Below are positions 21,612 to 32,089 of a DNA stretch of 64,000 nt, piece by piece (positions within the stretch are counted from its first letter, which is position 1; every line of letters begins with the position of its first letter). The DNA comes from Trichobilharzia regenti (Eukaryota > Platyhelminthes > Trematoda > Strigeidida > Schistosomatidae): NCBI GenBank assembly GCA_944472135.2, contig OX235262.1:165601509-165665508 (forward strand), given 5' to 3'. The position numbers and the translations under genes were made by a program. A model generated the notes under the pieces. The model saw nothing but the letters and a program-made list of their open reading frames with translations. It had not been told where the DNA came from and did no database searches.

Positions 21612-21698
21612 AGGAACTTCCAACTCTGCTAAAATCTCCTGATGAATATACAAAGTGAAACATATTGTCCATGCTCCATCGACTTCTAAATCAAACGA
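21612..21698 (-). CDS. BCR/ABR-like exon f: late C2 strands
   Basis: This 87-nt exon has a TTAATTTCAG acceptor and a GTAAGTATT donor, with phase 0 at both ends and 29 codons. It starts SFDLEVDGAWTICFTLY and continues IHQEILAELEVP. Human BCR reads EFEIELEGSQTLRILCYEK here. The F-(D/E)-(L/I)-E-(V/L)-(D/E)-G pattern typical of the C2 strand after N-P-x-W is conserved. The loop that follows is much shorter than in human BCR, which has a longer Lys/Asp-rich insert before its next strand. Confidence 0.82.
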
Positions 21699-21974
21699 CT
21701 GAAATTAATCACAAAAAAATAAGATTAGAAACTTAGGATAGGAATGTTGGTTGTGTATGTGTGTATGGTTCTGTGAGCTAACTTTATTGAGTTAAGTATG
21801 AAGCCTAACAGTGTGCAAATTCCAGATGGATTATGCTTTAAAAGTAATGCTATTTCCATGTTATATACAGGATACTAGTTTGTGTTATATTGTTATATAT
21901 TTTGTGTAATGATCACCTGAAGATGATTCATAGAAGGGATCTTAAAAATTAGTAGATCGAGTCGGCTACCTGTT

Positions 21975-23150
21975 TAGATCATTATTATTATTGTTCCCTT
22001 AAGTTCCTAGTGGAACATAGGGCTTCAACTGCACGTCTCCACTTGTTTCTGTCTACTGCTGAATTTATCACCTGCATCCATGTTACTTCATACTGTTTCA
22101 ACTTCTCTCTCTCCGCACAGTCTCCTGCATGTCACCTTGCATTGACGTCCCACTCGCCGCTTCCCTTTCGGGTTCCACTCGAGCAATGGCCTGACGCGCG
22201 CACGATGCCAACCAGAGGTCTCCCCAGCGAGCGAGTATCCAATCCATCTCCACTTTCTCCTGCATATTTGTTGGTTGGTGATTGGTTTTTGTTTTGTTTG
22301 TTCCTTCACATAGGTTCTTGTTGGTGATTCTGTCCGACCCGGCCCGGCCATCTGATCTTCAGTATAGAGCCAGCGAAGACAGCTGTTGGTTGATACAGGC
22401 CTGGTCTGCAACAGGCTGTTGGAAATATTCTTTGTGACCCACCCACCCGACAAGTTTCGGATATGTTCCGTATAGAAGAACTGACTGACTTGACGTTTGT
22501 ACTGAAAATCCTACCGAATTTTTTTGTTGATTGTGGCTGAGTGACGAAGATTTCTAGATTGTTTGTTTCAGGTTGATGAATGTATGTGTTTCTCGCCTTC
22601 CCGATTCTCTCTCGATTTGACATCGTCGTCCGTTCCGCCTGCCTGTAGTTGAGACAATGCTCCCTAGCTAGATAAGTGAATGAAGTAGCCTCTATCAAAT
22701 CCCTCCCGTTGTAATGGTGACTGGCGCTGGATGTTGTGGCTGTTGTTGTTGTTGCTGGTTGGTTATTTTCATAACCTCCGTCTTGTCTAAGTTCACCTGG
22801 AGTCCTGTATTCGCCGGCTGCTTCTTCGACAAGTTTGTCGGTTTTCGCTTGTAATTCTTCGATTTTGTGTGACATCAAACATAAATCATCCACACGCAAA
22901 GTCCAGGTCTTCTAGGTTCTTCACGTCGAACAGCATATCCCTGTCTTCTCGTTTCCCACTGTCTGACGCATAATCCAGTCCACTAGAATTACGAATAAAA
23001 TTGGTGATGATAAGCACTCTTTTGTGACTCTTATGTTTACTCCAAACGCCTCACTTAGTTTTCCGTTGTGGGTCATTTGACATGTGACGTTGTTGCACAG
23101 CTGTTGAATAAGGTTGATGAATATTTGGGGTATGCGGTAGTACTAGAGTA
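21975..23150 (-). mobile_element. RTE-clade retrotransposon, 3' half, catalytic-box insertion subfamily
   Basis: The (ATT)n tail and TTCCTAGTGGAACATAGGGC start the element on the plus strand. Minus-strand coding includes RRKWRWIGYSLAGE at the C terminus. The catalytic box carries a 4-nt insertion (CACA on the plus strand, 22891-22894). The 5' truncation at about 23150 abuts a different repeat (23151-23460). Confidence 0.83.
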
Positions 23151-23465
23151 AAATTATTGGGCTACCAAAATTTTCACCCATCATAGTACTTAAACCTTTC
23201 TTTATTTGTTATTATTTTAATCATTTAATTATATCAGTTGGTTACTACGGAAACTCGTGCACAGTTCTTGTGTGTGCAGTTCTTGGAAAGGAAGAAAGAA
23301 AAACATCTCATAGAATTAGATCTCTCTTCATAGGGAACAACATGATTTACTGAACAGTATTATTTCGTTTGTAGATTTTGTACGAAGAGGAGATATTTTG
23401 GAGGTAAATACGCGGAGAATTCGTGCACTGTGTGATAAATGTTATCTGAAATAAACGATGACTAT
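23151..23465 (+). repeat. Unclassified retroelement 3' end-like repeat, empty-site copy
   Basis: GGGCTACCAAAATTTTCACC at its start and GTGATAAATGTTATCTGAAATAAA near its end match 34105-34700. In that copy a SINE-D splits the AAAATTTCC-ACTCATC junction. The ending AATAAACGATGACTATTATT resembles a polyadenylation signal plus tail. Confidence 0.55.
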
Positions 23466-24009
23466 TATTACTATTAATTACTGTAATTTGGAAAGGTGTA
23501 AATTCAGGATAAAAATAGGACTACCGATTCTGACCATACTTTTGCATATCTTTATACAAATTTTATTCAGATTCTTTGAAAATTCAGCTGATTGGTGAAG
23601 TATGCAAGTAGTATAATGGATTGAGCTTTATGTGACATTGATATTTTAGGCAGTATCCAAAATTCGGTTGAACTGAATGGTAAGGTAATCCATACCTTGA
23701 CTATAATTTAAAGCGTAACTGTTTTTCGTAAGCGTATTGTGTCGTGTTTTTATCCAATGGAAATCTGGCTTTTTAAGTAAATGTGTTAACGCTTTAGTAA
23801 ATCATAAACTCTGTAAGTGTTTCTTAGTGCACAGTACAGTGATCTATACTCTTAATTTTGCCATACAACGGGATTTGGGGCTTCTAATACGCATGACTTC
23901 ATTCGGCATCTTTTCTTAATAAAAAGTGACAGTAACAGTATTAAAGAACATAGTTTTCATCAAAACATAACTCAGGAGAGATTATTTCCGGACTTCTAAG
24001 CAGCCAGGA

Positions 24010-24850
24010 TTTTTTACTTTTACTCCCTTGAGTTCCGAGTAGTAGAATAGAGGGCTTCAAAATCTACTCTCCACTTTGTTCTATTCTCTGCTTTCCTTTA
24101 CCACTAGGTCCAAGATTGACCATAATCTCTAATCTTCTATTCGCACAATCTCCTCCATGTCATCCAACGCCACTGACGACGTACTTGTCGCCGCTTCCTA
24201 TTGGAATTACACTAGAGTAATGGCCTGCATCCCGCGCGATATCATTTAACGGCCTCCTCAGTGTATGCCCCATCCATCTACGTTTTCTCCCACATATTTG
24301 TTGAGCGATCGGCTCTTGATTGGTTTGTTGTCAAAGTTTCTTGTTGCTCATTCTTTCTGTCCATCAGGCCATTCAATCTTTACTGTCGAGGGGAGGCAGC
24401 TATTAGTAAAAATCTGCAGTACCCTGCTAGAAATGCTCTCCATGAGGCGCGAATCAGGTTTCTGACCCATAAAGAAGAAATGACTCACTTAAGATTGGTG
24501 TTGAAAATATGAATCTTTTTGTTTATGCTAGCTGAGTGCAAAGATTTCCAAACTGGTTTCATATTGATGAAGGCGTATCTTGCCTTTCCGACTCTAACTG
24601 GCTGGCTATGACATTTTCATCCATTCTGTCGCCTGTGGTTTAAACGATGCTTCTTAGATAAGTGAGGGAGGCTACCTCTGTAAAACCTCTTCCGATGATG
24701 GAGATTGGTTCTTCTTGTTGTTGTTGGTGGTAGCGGTTGATATTCCTCGTCTTCTATAAGTTTAGCTGAATTCTTTTCTTCGCTGCCTGCCTCTTCAGCC
24801 GGTGTTTTGGTTCTCGCCTGCAAGTCTTTCGTTTTATATGAGTGTCAGTT
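24010..24850 (-). mobile_element. RTE-clade retrotransposon, 3' part, old
   Basis: On the plus strand GAGTTCCGAGTAGTAGAATA and GAGGGCTTCAAAATCTACTC start the tail. CATCCATCTACGTTTTCTCC is the reverse of the RRKWRWIG codons, and TTGTTGTTGTTGGTGG is the reverse of the Gln/Asn-rich run. The minus-strand frame is broken throughout. Confidence 0.75.
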
Positions 24851-25029
24851 ATCGGTTTCACTCCTCTCTATGTGTTAAAAACTAACTGAAAAAGCAAGAA
24901 GATTAAAAATATGAAAAGCACTACTCCACCATGTTGGTGCAATATTATTCTATAGTGAATTTGTCTGCCCATATCAGATAGATTTCTCGTATTGGTTTGT
25001 AAAGATTTGATAGATTGCTTACAGGATTT

Positions 25030-25315
25030 CATTATGAGCTGACATTGGTTTGAGAACCATTGGAAAACCTGAGGGTACTGGACAGCTGTTTCGTCTGAGT
25101 TTTGAGGCTTTTCTTTAGTACGAGTCCACCGGGGTTCGAACTCAGGTCTACGAGCTCGCCTTGTAACCTGAAGGTCCTGGGTTCGAATGCTGGTGGGTGC
25201 GTACTGATGAAGAGTTCCAAACTAGGCTGACGAAACAGCTGTCCAGTACTCACAGGCTTTCCAATGGTTCTCTAACCAATGTCAGCTCATGGTGAAATCC
25301 GGTAACCAGATAGAC
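25030..25315. mobile_element. SINE-A head-to-head fold-back dimer
   Basis: The left arm (25030-25147, minus) and right arm (25148-25315, plus) share tail, hammerhead-like and B-box sequences in opposite order. Landmarks are GAGCTGACATTGG with CAATGTCAGCTC, and TACTGGACAGCTGTTTCG with CGAAACAGCTGTCCAGTA. The arms meet close to the tRNA-like head (TCTACGAGCTCGCCTTGTAA). The match is good, so this dimer is fairly young. Confidence 0.75.
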
Positions 25316-25534
25316 TTCTGCTTGACTGTATTTTTACATCAAAATATTGTGTGTGAGGCAGAATCAAGACAAAGAACAATATTACAATAAAAGTATTGCA
25401 CGGTGTACAGTTAAGATTGTGCACTTCAAATATATATCAAGGTAATAATTCATAACTCTTAGATGTTTATGTGAAGGTAGAAAAGCATTATGAGTATTAT
25501 AATGCACAAACCTATGAAAAAAAATCTGTAATAC

Positions 25535-25629
25535 CTGTTCCCATTGGGGATTAGCTTGTTGTAAGACTTTTGTACGAGCCACTTCTTCACACTGTCCATA
25601 AGAGTCGACTTCAATGCAAACATGGTAGC
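25535..25629 (-). CDS. BCR/ABR-like exon e: central C2 domain
   Basis: This 95-nt exon has an AAATTTTAG acceptor and a GTATTA donor. Two bases complete Ser, then 31 residues follow: YHVCIEVDSYGQCEEVARTK, then VLQQANPQWEQ. Human BCR has [20 protein letters not shown] and then VYRDTAEPNWNEE at this point. The EVDS-aromatic-Gly strand, the (A/R)-(R/K)-T-(K/R)-V motif and the N-P-x-W C2 signature are all present. The exit is phase 0. The donor is weaker than the others. A Penelope-like endonuclease remnant begins only about 40 bp upstream of this exon's acceptor, so the intron end here is mostly transposon sequence. Confidence 0.86.
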
Positions 25630-25669
25630 CTAAAATTTAAATTAATCAATTTTAAAGTTTTGTGGACTG

Positions 25670-26340
25670 ATAAAAACAAAAGAAAAAACAAACAAACAGA
25701 AGAATGGATATCCACGAAAATTCATCAAAGGCCATCTACCCCCAATCCAACCTATCAAATAAAAGGCCCCCGAGGAAAGGACATCTCAGAAATCACTGCA
25801 AGACTCTTCAAAATTTTAGGAATTGATGTCACACACAAATCAACAAAATCACTTCACTCAGCTCTGTGTCAACGAAAAGACTCAACAGTGAAAGAAGGCA
25901 GAACCAACATCACCTACGAAATAAGCAGCAGCGACTACAAAAGCACTACATTGGCCAAAGTAAACGTCCACTTCGTCTTCGTATCCACGATCATAAGCTA
26001 TCCATCAAAAGACATGACATCCACTTCCTCAAATTACTACATACAAACAACCACGGACATCAATTCGACTGGGACAACCTTCAAATATTAGACAGAGGGA
26101 ACATCAAGAATGCTACAGAATTTTTAGTAGCCTGGACTTGTATTTCAGTGAATCGTCAATCAATAGATACATTGAGATAGAAAAAATTTACCAACCGATA
26201 AGAAAGAAATCTCATACACAAAGGGTCAAACGTGAGGTCAAAGAAATAATCAGTACCAATGCAAGTAGCTTAGAGGGTGTGAAAACACACAAAAACAACC
26301 AGTCACGTTCAAGGTCACCCACCAGGAAAGGTGACTAATA
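25670..26340 (+). mobile_element. Penelope-like or related GIY-YIG retroelement remnant
   Basis: Two overlapping frames together give a GIY-YIG nuclease pattern: KHYIGQSKRPLRLRIHDHKL (from 25866-26180), GHQFDWDNLQILDRG, and ATEFLVAW. Here H-Y replaces the usual first motif start, the Tyr-Ile-Gly, the Arg of the helix and the E of ATEF are kept. This sequence is clearly different from the CSCG-type nuclease copies elsewhere in the window. Frameshifts show it is dead. It ends about 40 bp from exon e on its left side. Confidence 0.65.
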
Positions 26341-27080
26341 AACTCGTGGAGAAATCTAAGAGCTCACTGCAAATTGAAGTATGCGCTGAAGATGTTGCCT
26401 AATAGAGGCAATGGAAGCCTCACAAATAAACCATCCAACTCAGAGATCACAACTACATCAATAACCAAAGTAGTTCATTGTGTAGTGTATCATCAATATT
26501 TATTGTATAGTGTTTCAGGTTAATTTTACGTGGAATGAAGCCCTAGATCTTTGGATTAGGTAGTGATCATCTAAGCATTTTACCAGTAGCTGAAGATTCG
26601 TCAACACTCATCTCTCTAATATTTATTTCCAGGGCTGCTAAAGTTAAGTCTACCCGAAATAATTCAGCATTTGTATCAAGAATTTACATTCCACATTTTA
26701 TCAAATCATCAAAGTTTACACAGTGTTACTAAAGAACCATTGAAGTTAAAATAATAATCAGTGTCATTTTACTTATGAAAGCGCATAAAGTGAGTGTAAG
26801 TCTTAATGACAAACCTCCATTAAAATATGACGGAAAAATGGTTGATTCAGTGAAGAAGCTGTTTCCGTCATTCAGTCTAGTTCAACTGTAGAAGAGAACT
26901 GTAGGAGAATTATAAAAATACTACTTGCTGTGCTTCTCTCCGGAGTTTTTTTGATATTTTGACATTCTAGATCTTAGCAGTAAAATTACTAATGAAATCT
27001 AACTTCATTTGAACCTCATTTAGCCGAGACTTGATGGTTGTATCAGTCATCCAAACTGAATATCTGTTTTAAATAATTAA
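26341..27080. other. Unassigned intronic sequence
   Basis: Continues from the GIY-YIG remnant; CTGAAGATGTTGCCTAATAG at 26385 may be its 3' UTR. No gene seen. Confidence 0.4.
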
Positions 27081-27084
27081 TTTA

Positions 27085-27250
27085 CTTTATTACAGCCTGG
27101 TTGCACACAGTAGTTTGGTACAAGTATGGGATTTTCAGCATGTTATATCGGTAGCCCAAATACAGTAGGCTGAACATTGATATCAGGTGTGCGTCGGCCG
27201 GCGATAGAACGCCTGACAATGTACATGGTCGGTGAGCGTCTTAACTGCTG
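27085..27250 (-). mobile_element. SINE-C, tRNA-derived
   Basis: On the plus strand it reads TACAGCCTGGTTGCACACAG, GTACAAGTATGGGATTTTCA, GGTAGCCCAAATACAG, GGTGTGCGTCGG, then a decayed B-box complement. The same order occurs at 41880-42050, 47795-47985 and 61370-61560. Confidence 0.7.
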
Positions 27251-28849
27251 TTCTACTGAGTTCAAGTATGACAAATAATAAAATAAAAATGGAAATATGA
27301 AGTTAGATAAATCTCCGTTTTTAAACTGGATTATCATGACAGGTTCAAAGTAATAGCAAACAATTTTTAAACACGCAAAATATGTCAAATTTGTGACCTG
27401 TCACTGTGATGTGCTTAACTGCAGATGACGTGGTGCATATATTTCCAGGATCAGTTGAATTAGGACATTTTGTTTGTTCCTACAGACATTTAATAATACA
27501 TGCTGTAGCCCTGAGCTTCAGAGATCGATCGGTCCCTCTTATGAATGTGTGACCAGACATACTTGTGCTTCCGTAAACACAGTGGGATGCTATACTGTCT
27601 TTGAGACGCTAAAAGGACTTTGTAGACAAAATATATTTAGTTTCCGCTGTGAAAATGAATTTGGTTGGTATAAGTACACAGCTTGGACACTTTTATGGAA
27701 CGGTGTAATCCCATCATGGAGTAACTTTATTTGATAAAAGCACACAGTGAGACAGTAGTATTTAATGTTGACGTATCGAGCACAGTTCTTTGCTCATAAT
27801 CATATCGAAACACTCACAAGACCTTACAGCTGAGTTTTTATAATTCCATTATTTCTCATCCTTTTATTTTTTTGGTATTAATATTCTCCATACCTCTGGT
27901 ACTGGGGTTAGGTCATTCCAATTGCATTTATTAGTTGTAGATTCGATGAACAAAGATTCAATGATCAGCCCCTCCTTCTACCAATGGATAGTACGTTTTA
28001 CAACTTTAGCTTTGCCTCCATCCTAATATGTAATTGTCTGTCAACGCATGTATTAATATTTGAGGTTTTTTTTCTAAACAATGCATTTTTGTGGGTTCAG
28101 TTATTCAACAGTTAGCTAAATTCTTGTATATGATAAGTACGTCTGTCATCAGAATACCCGAAATATGTGACGCAAATGTACACGCGTTTCATATAAATTA
28201 CTTCCTCTTATTGTTGTGTCAAAATTTATAAGGGAAACTATTATCACTGAATACTGAAGTATTACGTATGACTGAAACGCATTGATGATGTAGATTGATT
28301 CACAAGTTGAGACTAGAATATTTGAATTGTGGTTCAATTTAAGATTCTCTTAGTAGGAAGATAAATGGATTAAATATTCGTGCCAGCCCACATTTCAGAT
28401 GATATCAAACGAACTCATAGCTGGAATCAGAGCTGCAGCTAAACCAATCACCTGTCTTAGAATTAGAGTTTGTCAGCTTAAGGACCCGATAGAGCCGATT
28501 ACGAAAAATAATATTATTTACCAGTTGTCATGTAATAACTCTAAATGAAGTCTATTAAATTAGCCTCAGCAGTAGATGTGGGTCAATTAGATTACCGGAA
28601 CATAAACATTTAGTCAAACCTAGAATGATTGTCCCTGTCCCCAGAAAAATTCTCAGCCATTGTACTTGATTCGATTGCATGTAATCACACAATAGAGTAA
28701 AACAGAGTGAAAGTATTAAAAAGGCGGAAAGAGAAGTTAATCACTGAATCTTTGCTTGTCGATTCAACCCCCCAGAAGGTGGGAGAAATGTTCTATCACT
28801 AAAAATAAATATTATTTTTCGAGAATTAGTTTCTATAGATTTGATTTGC
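27251..28849. other. Unassigned intronic sequence
   Basis: An 86-codon Cys-containing open frame (27474-27734, plus) has no recognisable domain, no supporting splice sites and no neighbours that suggest a gene. No repeat family recognised. Confidence 0.35.
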
Positions 28850-29060
28850 TTGAAGTTTGACTAGAGGATCGATATCAGTTAGAGGAACAGTGAAAACCAA
28901 GATGTAGTGGAAAACCGTTTCGGCCTTGTTTAAGACTTCTTGACAGTACTCAGCCACAACCCATCAAAGGATCAAACCCAGTGTCTCCAGGTTGCGAGGC
29001 CAAGATTGTTGACCGCTCAGCGATCTAGAGAGAAGAGTCCAATGAATAATGCATTTTAAC
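28850..29060 (-). mobile_element. SINE-A copy
   Basis: GATATCAGTTAGAGGAACAG, CCGTTTCGGCCTTG, GGATCAAACCCAGTGTCTCC and GTTGACCGCTCAGCG on the plus strand follow the SINE-A order in reverse. Close in layout to 3150-3325. Confidence 0.65.
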
Positions 29061-29179
29061 TATCAATTCGTCACTTAAGTGCGACTGCTAGAACAGTGTC
29101 ATAAGCGACTGTTTGTCTTCAAACTCAACTGACATCAATCCGAGGTTAAACCTGGAATATTCTTGGCTCATCTTGAATG

Positions 29180-30497
29180 AAGTCAGAAATAGATAGGATC
29201 ACCTTTTACTGCAGGTATGTTGATGATACGTTTTTGGTTTGCAATGATATTGAACACTCATACACGATACGGCTCATCTCTACATTCCTTTTACAATGGA
29301 TCATGAATATAATAATCAATACTTAAATTAGCACAGCTTTTGTCAATCAGCTACAAATGGAGCCTGGTTAATATGCTTTTTAGTAGAGCTAGGGATTTAT
29401 GTTCAGAGGATAAGATTGAAGAAAAACTTGCAAGTGGATATTAAAACATGGAAGGGAAAAACACCTACGCCGAAACCCGAAACAGTTGAAAATAAACCAG
29501 CTTTTATCCGTCTAGCGTACAGAGAGGAAAATGTATCCACAATGTATCCAATGTATTCCACTTTACAATACAATATGCTCGTTAACTCAGTCAGAAGTAG
29601 ACAAGTATTCTACGAATGTCAACTCCAACTGCACTTACGAATTCACTTGCACTTGTGGCAGCAAGTTTATAAGATGGACTGAGAGGATAGAGTCTACTAT
29701 ATTTTCTGAGTATATGCCAAAAAGTGTTCGTATGAAAAGCACAAAGTGTTATTAAGTTCAATTACGAAACATCCAACTGACAAGGGATAAATAGTGGAAA
29801 TTAGTCAGGCTTTCAAAATAATTAGTACACAAAGGAAACCATGGTTATTTTGGTTCACAGAAGCCATAGTTATCAAAATATTTCGACTCAACCTATGCAT
29901 ACAGAAAAATAGTGTGACTAAACTCTCACTATCCTGATAAGCGTAACTATTTTGTTTGCGTTCATTTGTGTCTTGTTCCGTTGCGTGACATTCCACTTAA
30001 TTTTGATTCTGATTTTCCCTTACTGAGTTGAAATTAACTGTGTTAATTTATCTCATATTTTGTCTGTAATCCAGTCTTGTCTCCAAGCGAAATCAGAACT
30101 CTTTCTGCCCCCTTGTCTAATTACCATATAAATAGTCACTCTTATAACACTAAATAATTGTCCACATACATCATCCCTGAAATTATATTGCTTAAACTTT
30201 CTATCCATAACGTGAAGTCACTGAGAAAAAAAGGATGTTCAGAAATTTTGTAACTTATGTTTTGATTTTGTTTAGGATGTCTGTGGTTGAATAGAATCCA
30301 CAATATAACTGCTTGGTACTTTCGTCTGTCTTCCAAATCACCTGCAATGAAACTGTTTATTCCTACAATATCTAGTGAATTTCTTTACTCCCCTTAATAA
30401 AATATTCATGTGTTTCCAGGCGTGTACACTTGCTACAATAATTTATTGAATCACTCTACTCAAACGAGTTTAATAAGCTTCTCTTTCTCTCTCTCTG

Positions 30498-30531
<34 letters not shown>

Positions 30532-30545
30532 TATAATGACCAGTA
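29180..30545 (+). mobile_element. Penelope-like element, copy 1 of a pair, with 3' UTR
   Basis: RT catalytic YVDDTFLVCNDIEH is at about 29217-29260. EKNLQVDIKTWK-type sequence follows, then the zinc/GIY-YIG start (CTYEFTCTCGSKFIRWTERI) at about 29630-29700, and a 700-bp 3' UTR ending in the (TA) run at 30500-30528 and GGCTATAATGACCAGTAATC. Internal deletions join RT to endonuclease. The copy at 32090-33690 has the same layout, including its own TA run. Confidence 0.8.
30500..30528 (+). repeat. (TA)n microsatellite at PLE 3' end
   Basis: Twenty-nine bases of perfect alternating T and A. The related copy at 33639-33652 has a shorter run at the same place in the 3' UTR. Confidence 0.95.
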
Positions 30546-30574
30546 ATCACTAATTAACCTCCTTTAATAAAATA

Positions 30575-32035
30575 TGAGGTACAGCCAGTTAAAGATATTT
30601 CAGGATCTGATTGACAGAGAGGAGAGACAAATAAGACAATGGGCTGGTCACTTTAATGGACTCTTAAATCGACCATTATTTGCAACTCGTCCAGAAATAC
30701 CCCCAGCAGAACGCAAAACGCTGCCTGCCAATGGACATCAATCCTCCAAAGAAAGCGGGAATGCTAAGTGCTAGGAAGGCAGAAGAACTAGACAGAATTA
30801 CCCCCGAAGCACTGGAGACGGACACAGAGACTGCGGCAGATGTTCTCACACAATTACTGCAAAAGGTTGGAAGGATGGACTAGGACCTGACGATTTGAAG
30901 GAAAGCTACCTTGCACCGGTGGAACAGCAGTTAAACTATAGCTGACCATGGACATGGTGCGGGGTTCGAGCCCCTGCCAACGCACACCTAATATAAATGG
31001 TTGGCCTGGGAAATTTGGGCTACCGTTATCATATGCTGAGAATTCTATACTTGTGTCCAAATACTGTGTGGAATCAAGCTATAATCAAAAATAAAAAAAT
31101 AAAAAGAAGGGCTACCTACTTAGGCCTTTGCAAGAACTGGAGTGGAATAACTCTCTTGTCAACGCCAAGTAAAATACTAAATCGGATCATCCTGGAAAGA
31201 ATAAAACACGCACTAGATGCAGAGCTCCGCCAAATGACCAGAACAAGCTGAGTTTAGGAGGGGCAAACCATATGCTGATCAAATTGCAACTCTACGCATC
31301 ATCATAGAATAAAGCGTAGAATGGCAGTCAAATATCTACTTAAACCCCATCGACTTCGGGAAGGCCTTCGACAAACAGCGTTAACCGAAGAGTAATTTGG
31401 AGGCTACTTCTACATCGTGCAGTGCTCAAGTCTTTTTCAACCTCATTCAAGAGGTATATGACAACGTCACGTGTCAGATGACCCACAACAGAAAACTGAC
31501 TGAGGTGAATACAGCAGTAAGACAAGTCTGGCCGCCTATTATCACCGATGATATTCTTAATTTTGGTGGCCTGGCTTATGCATCAGACTGTGCAGTGGGA
31601 GGGAGGAGACAGGAATAAGCTGGATTTTGCGTGTAGATGATTTGTTTAAACTCGAAGACTTGTAGGTGAAATCCAAAAAAAATTCCCAGAAGAGGCAGGC
31701 AGCGAAGACAGGACTTCAGGTGAACATAGAGAAGACGGAGGTGATGAAGATAACCAACCGACGGCAGAAACAGCAGAAGAATATAGAGATGGACCAGGCA
31801 TACATTGAAGAGGTCGAATGACATCGCGAACCAGGCTTCTAAGTGGAACATGAATGGAAAGTGACTAGTGTTCGTCCGAGGGCGATATGGAAGAGATCGT
31901 GTGGCTACGAGGAGACGCGGGTTATGGTCAATCTTCGACCCGGACAATAGAAGATAGAATAGAGTTGAGATGCGTCGTTGAAGCCCCATCTTCCCTCGGA
32001 ACTCAAAGGAATAACAACAGTAACAATAATAAACC
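30575..32035 (+). mobile_element. RTE-clade retrotransposon, degenerate, with nested SINE-C
   Basis: It starts in the linker before RT (QWAGHFNGLLNRPLFATRPE) directly after the PLE 3' end. It continues through a SINE-C insertion at about 30905-31095 and RT remnants (KNWSGITLLSTPSKILNRII), and ends at CCTCGGAACTCAAAGGAATA and (AAC/AAT)n. The catalytic box carries a 4-nt insertion at 31632-31635. It lies sandwiched between two Penelope-like copies. Confidence 0.8.
30905..31098 (+). mobile_element. SINE-C inserted in the RTE copy
   Basis: A tRNA-like head (CACCGGTGGAACAGCAGTTA) and a B box (GGGGTTCGAGCCCC) are followed by the SINE-C body (GGGCTACCGTTATCATATGC) and an A-rich tail (AAAAATAAAAAAATAAAAAG). 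GCTACCT flanks it on both sides (about 30905 and 31109), fitting a short target duplication. Confidence 0.78.
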
Positions 32036-32089
32036 TCCAAGTTTAATATTGTTTTACTGCGAAGATTAACGAGTCAAGAATCCGTGCGA

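Noticed and set aside
27474..27734. 86-codon Cys-containing frame as a small secreted protein
   Set aside because: No signal-peptide-like start, no splice sites, no repeat or neighbour support. Length is within chance for this base composition.
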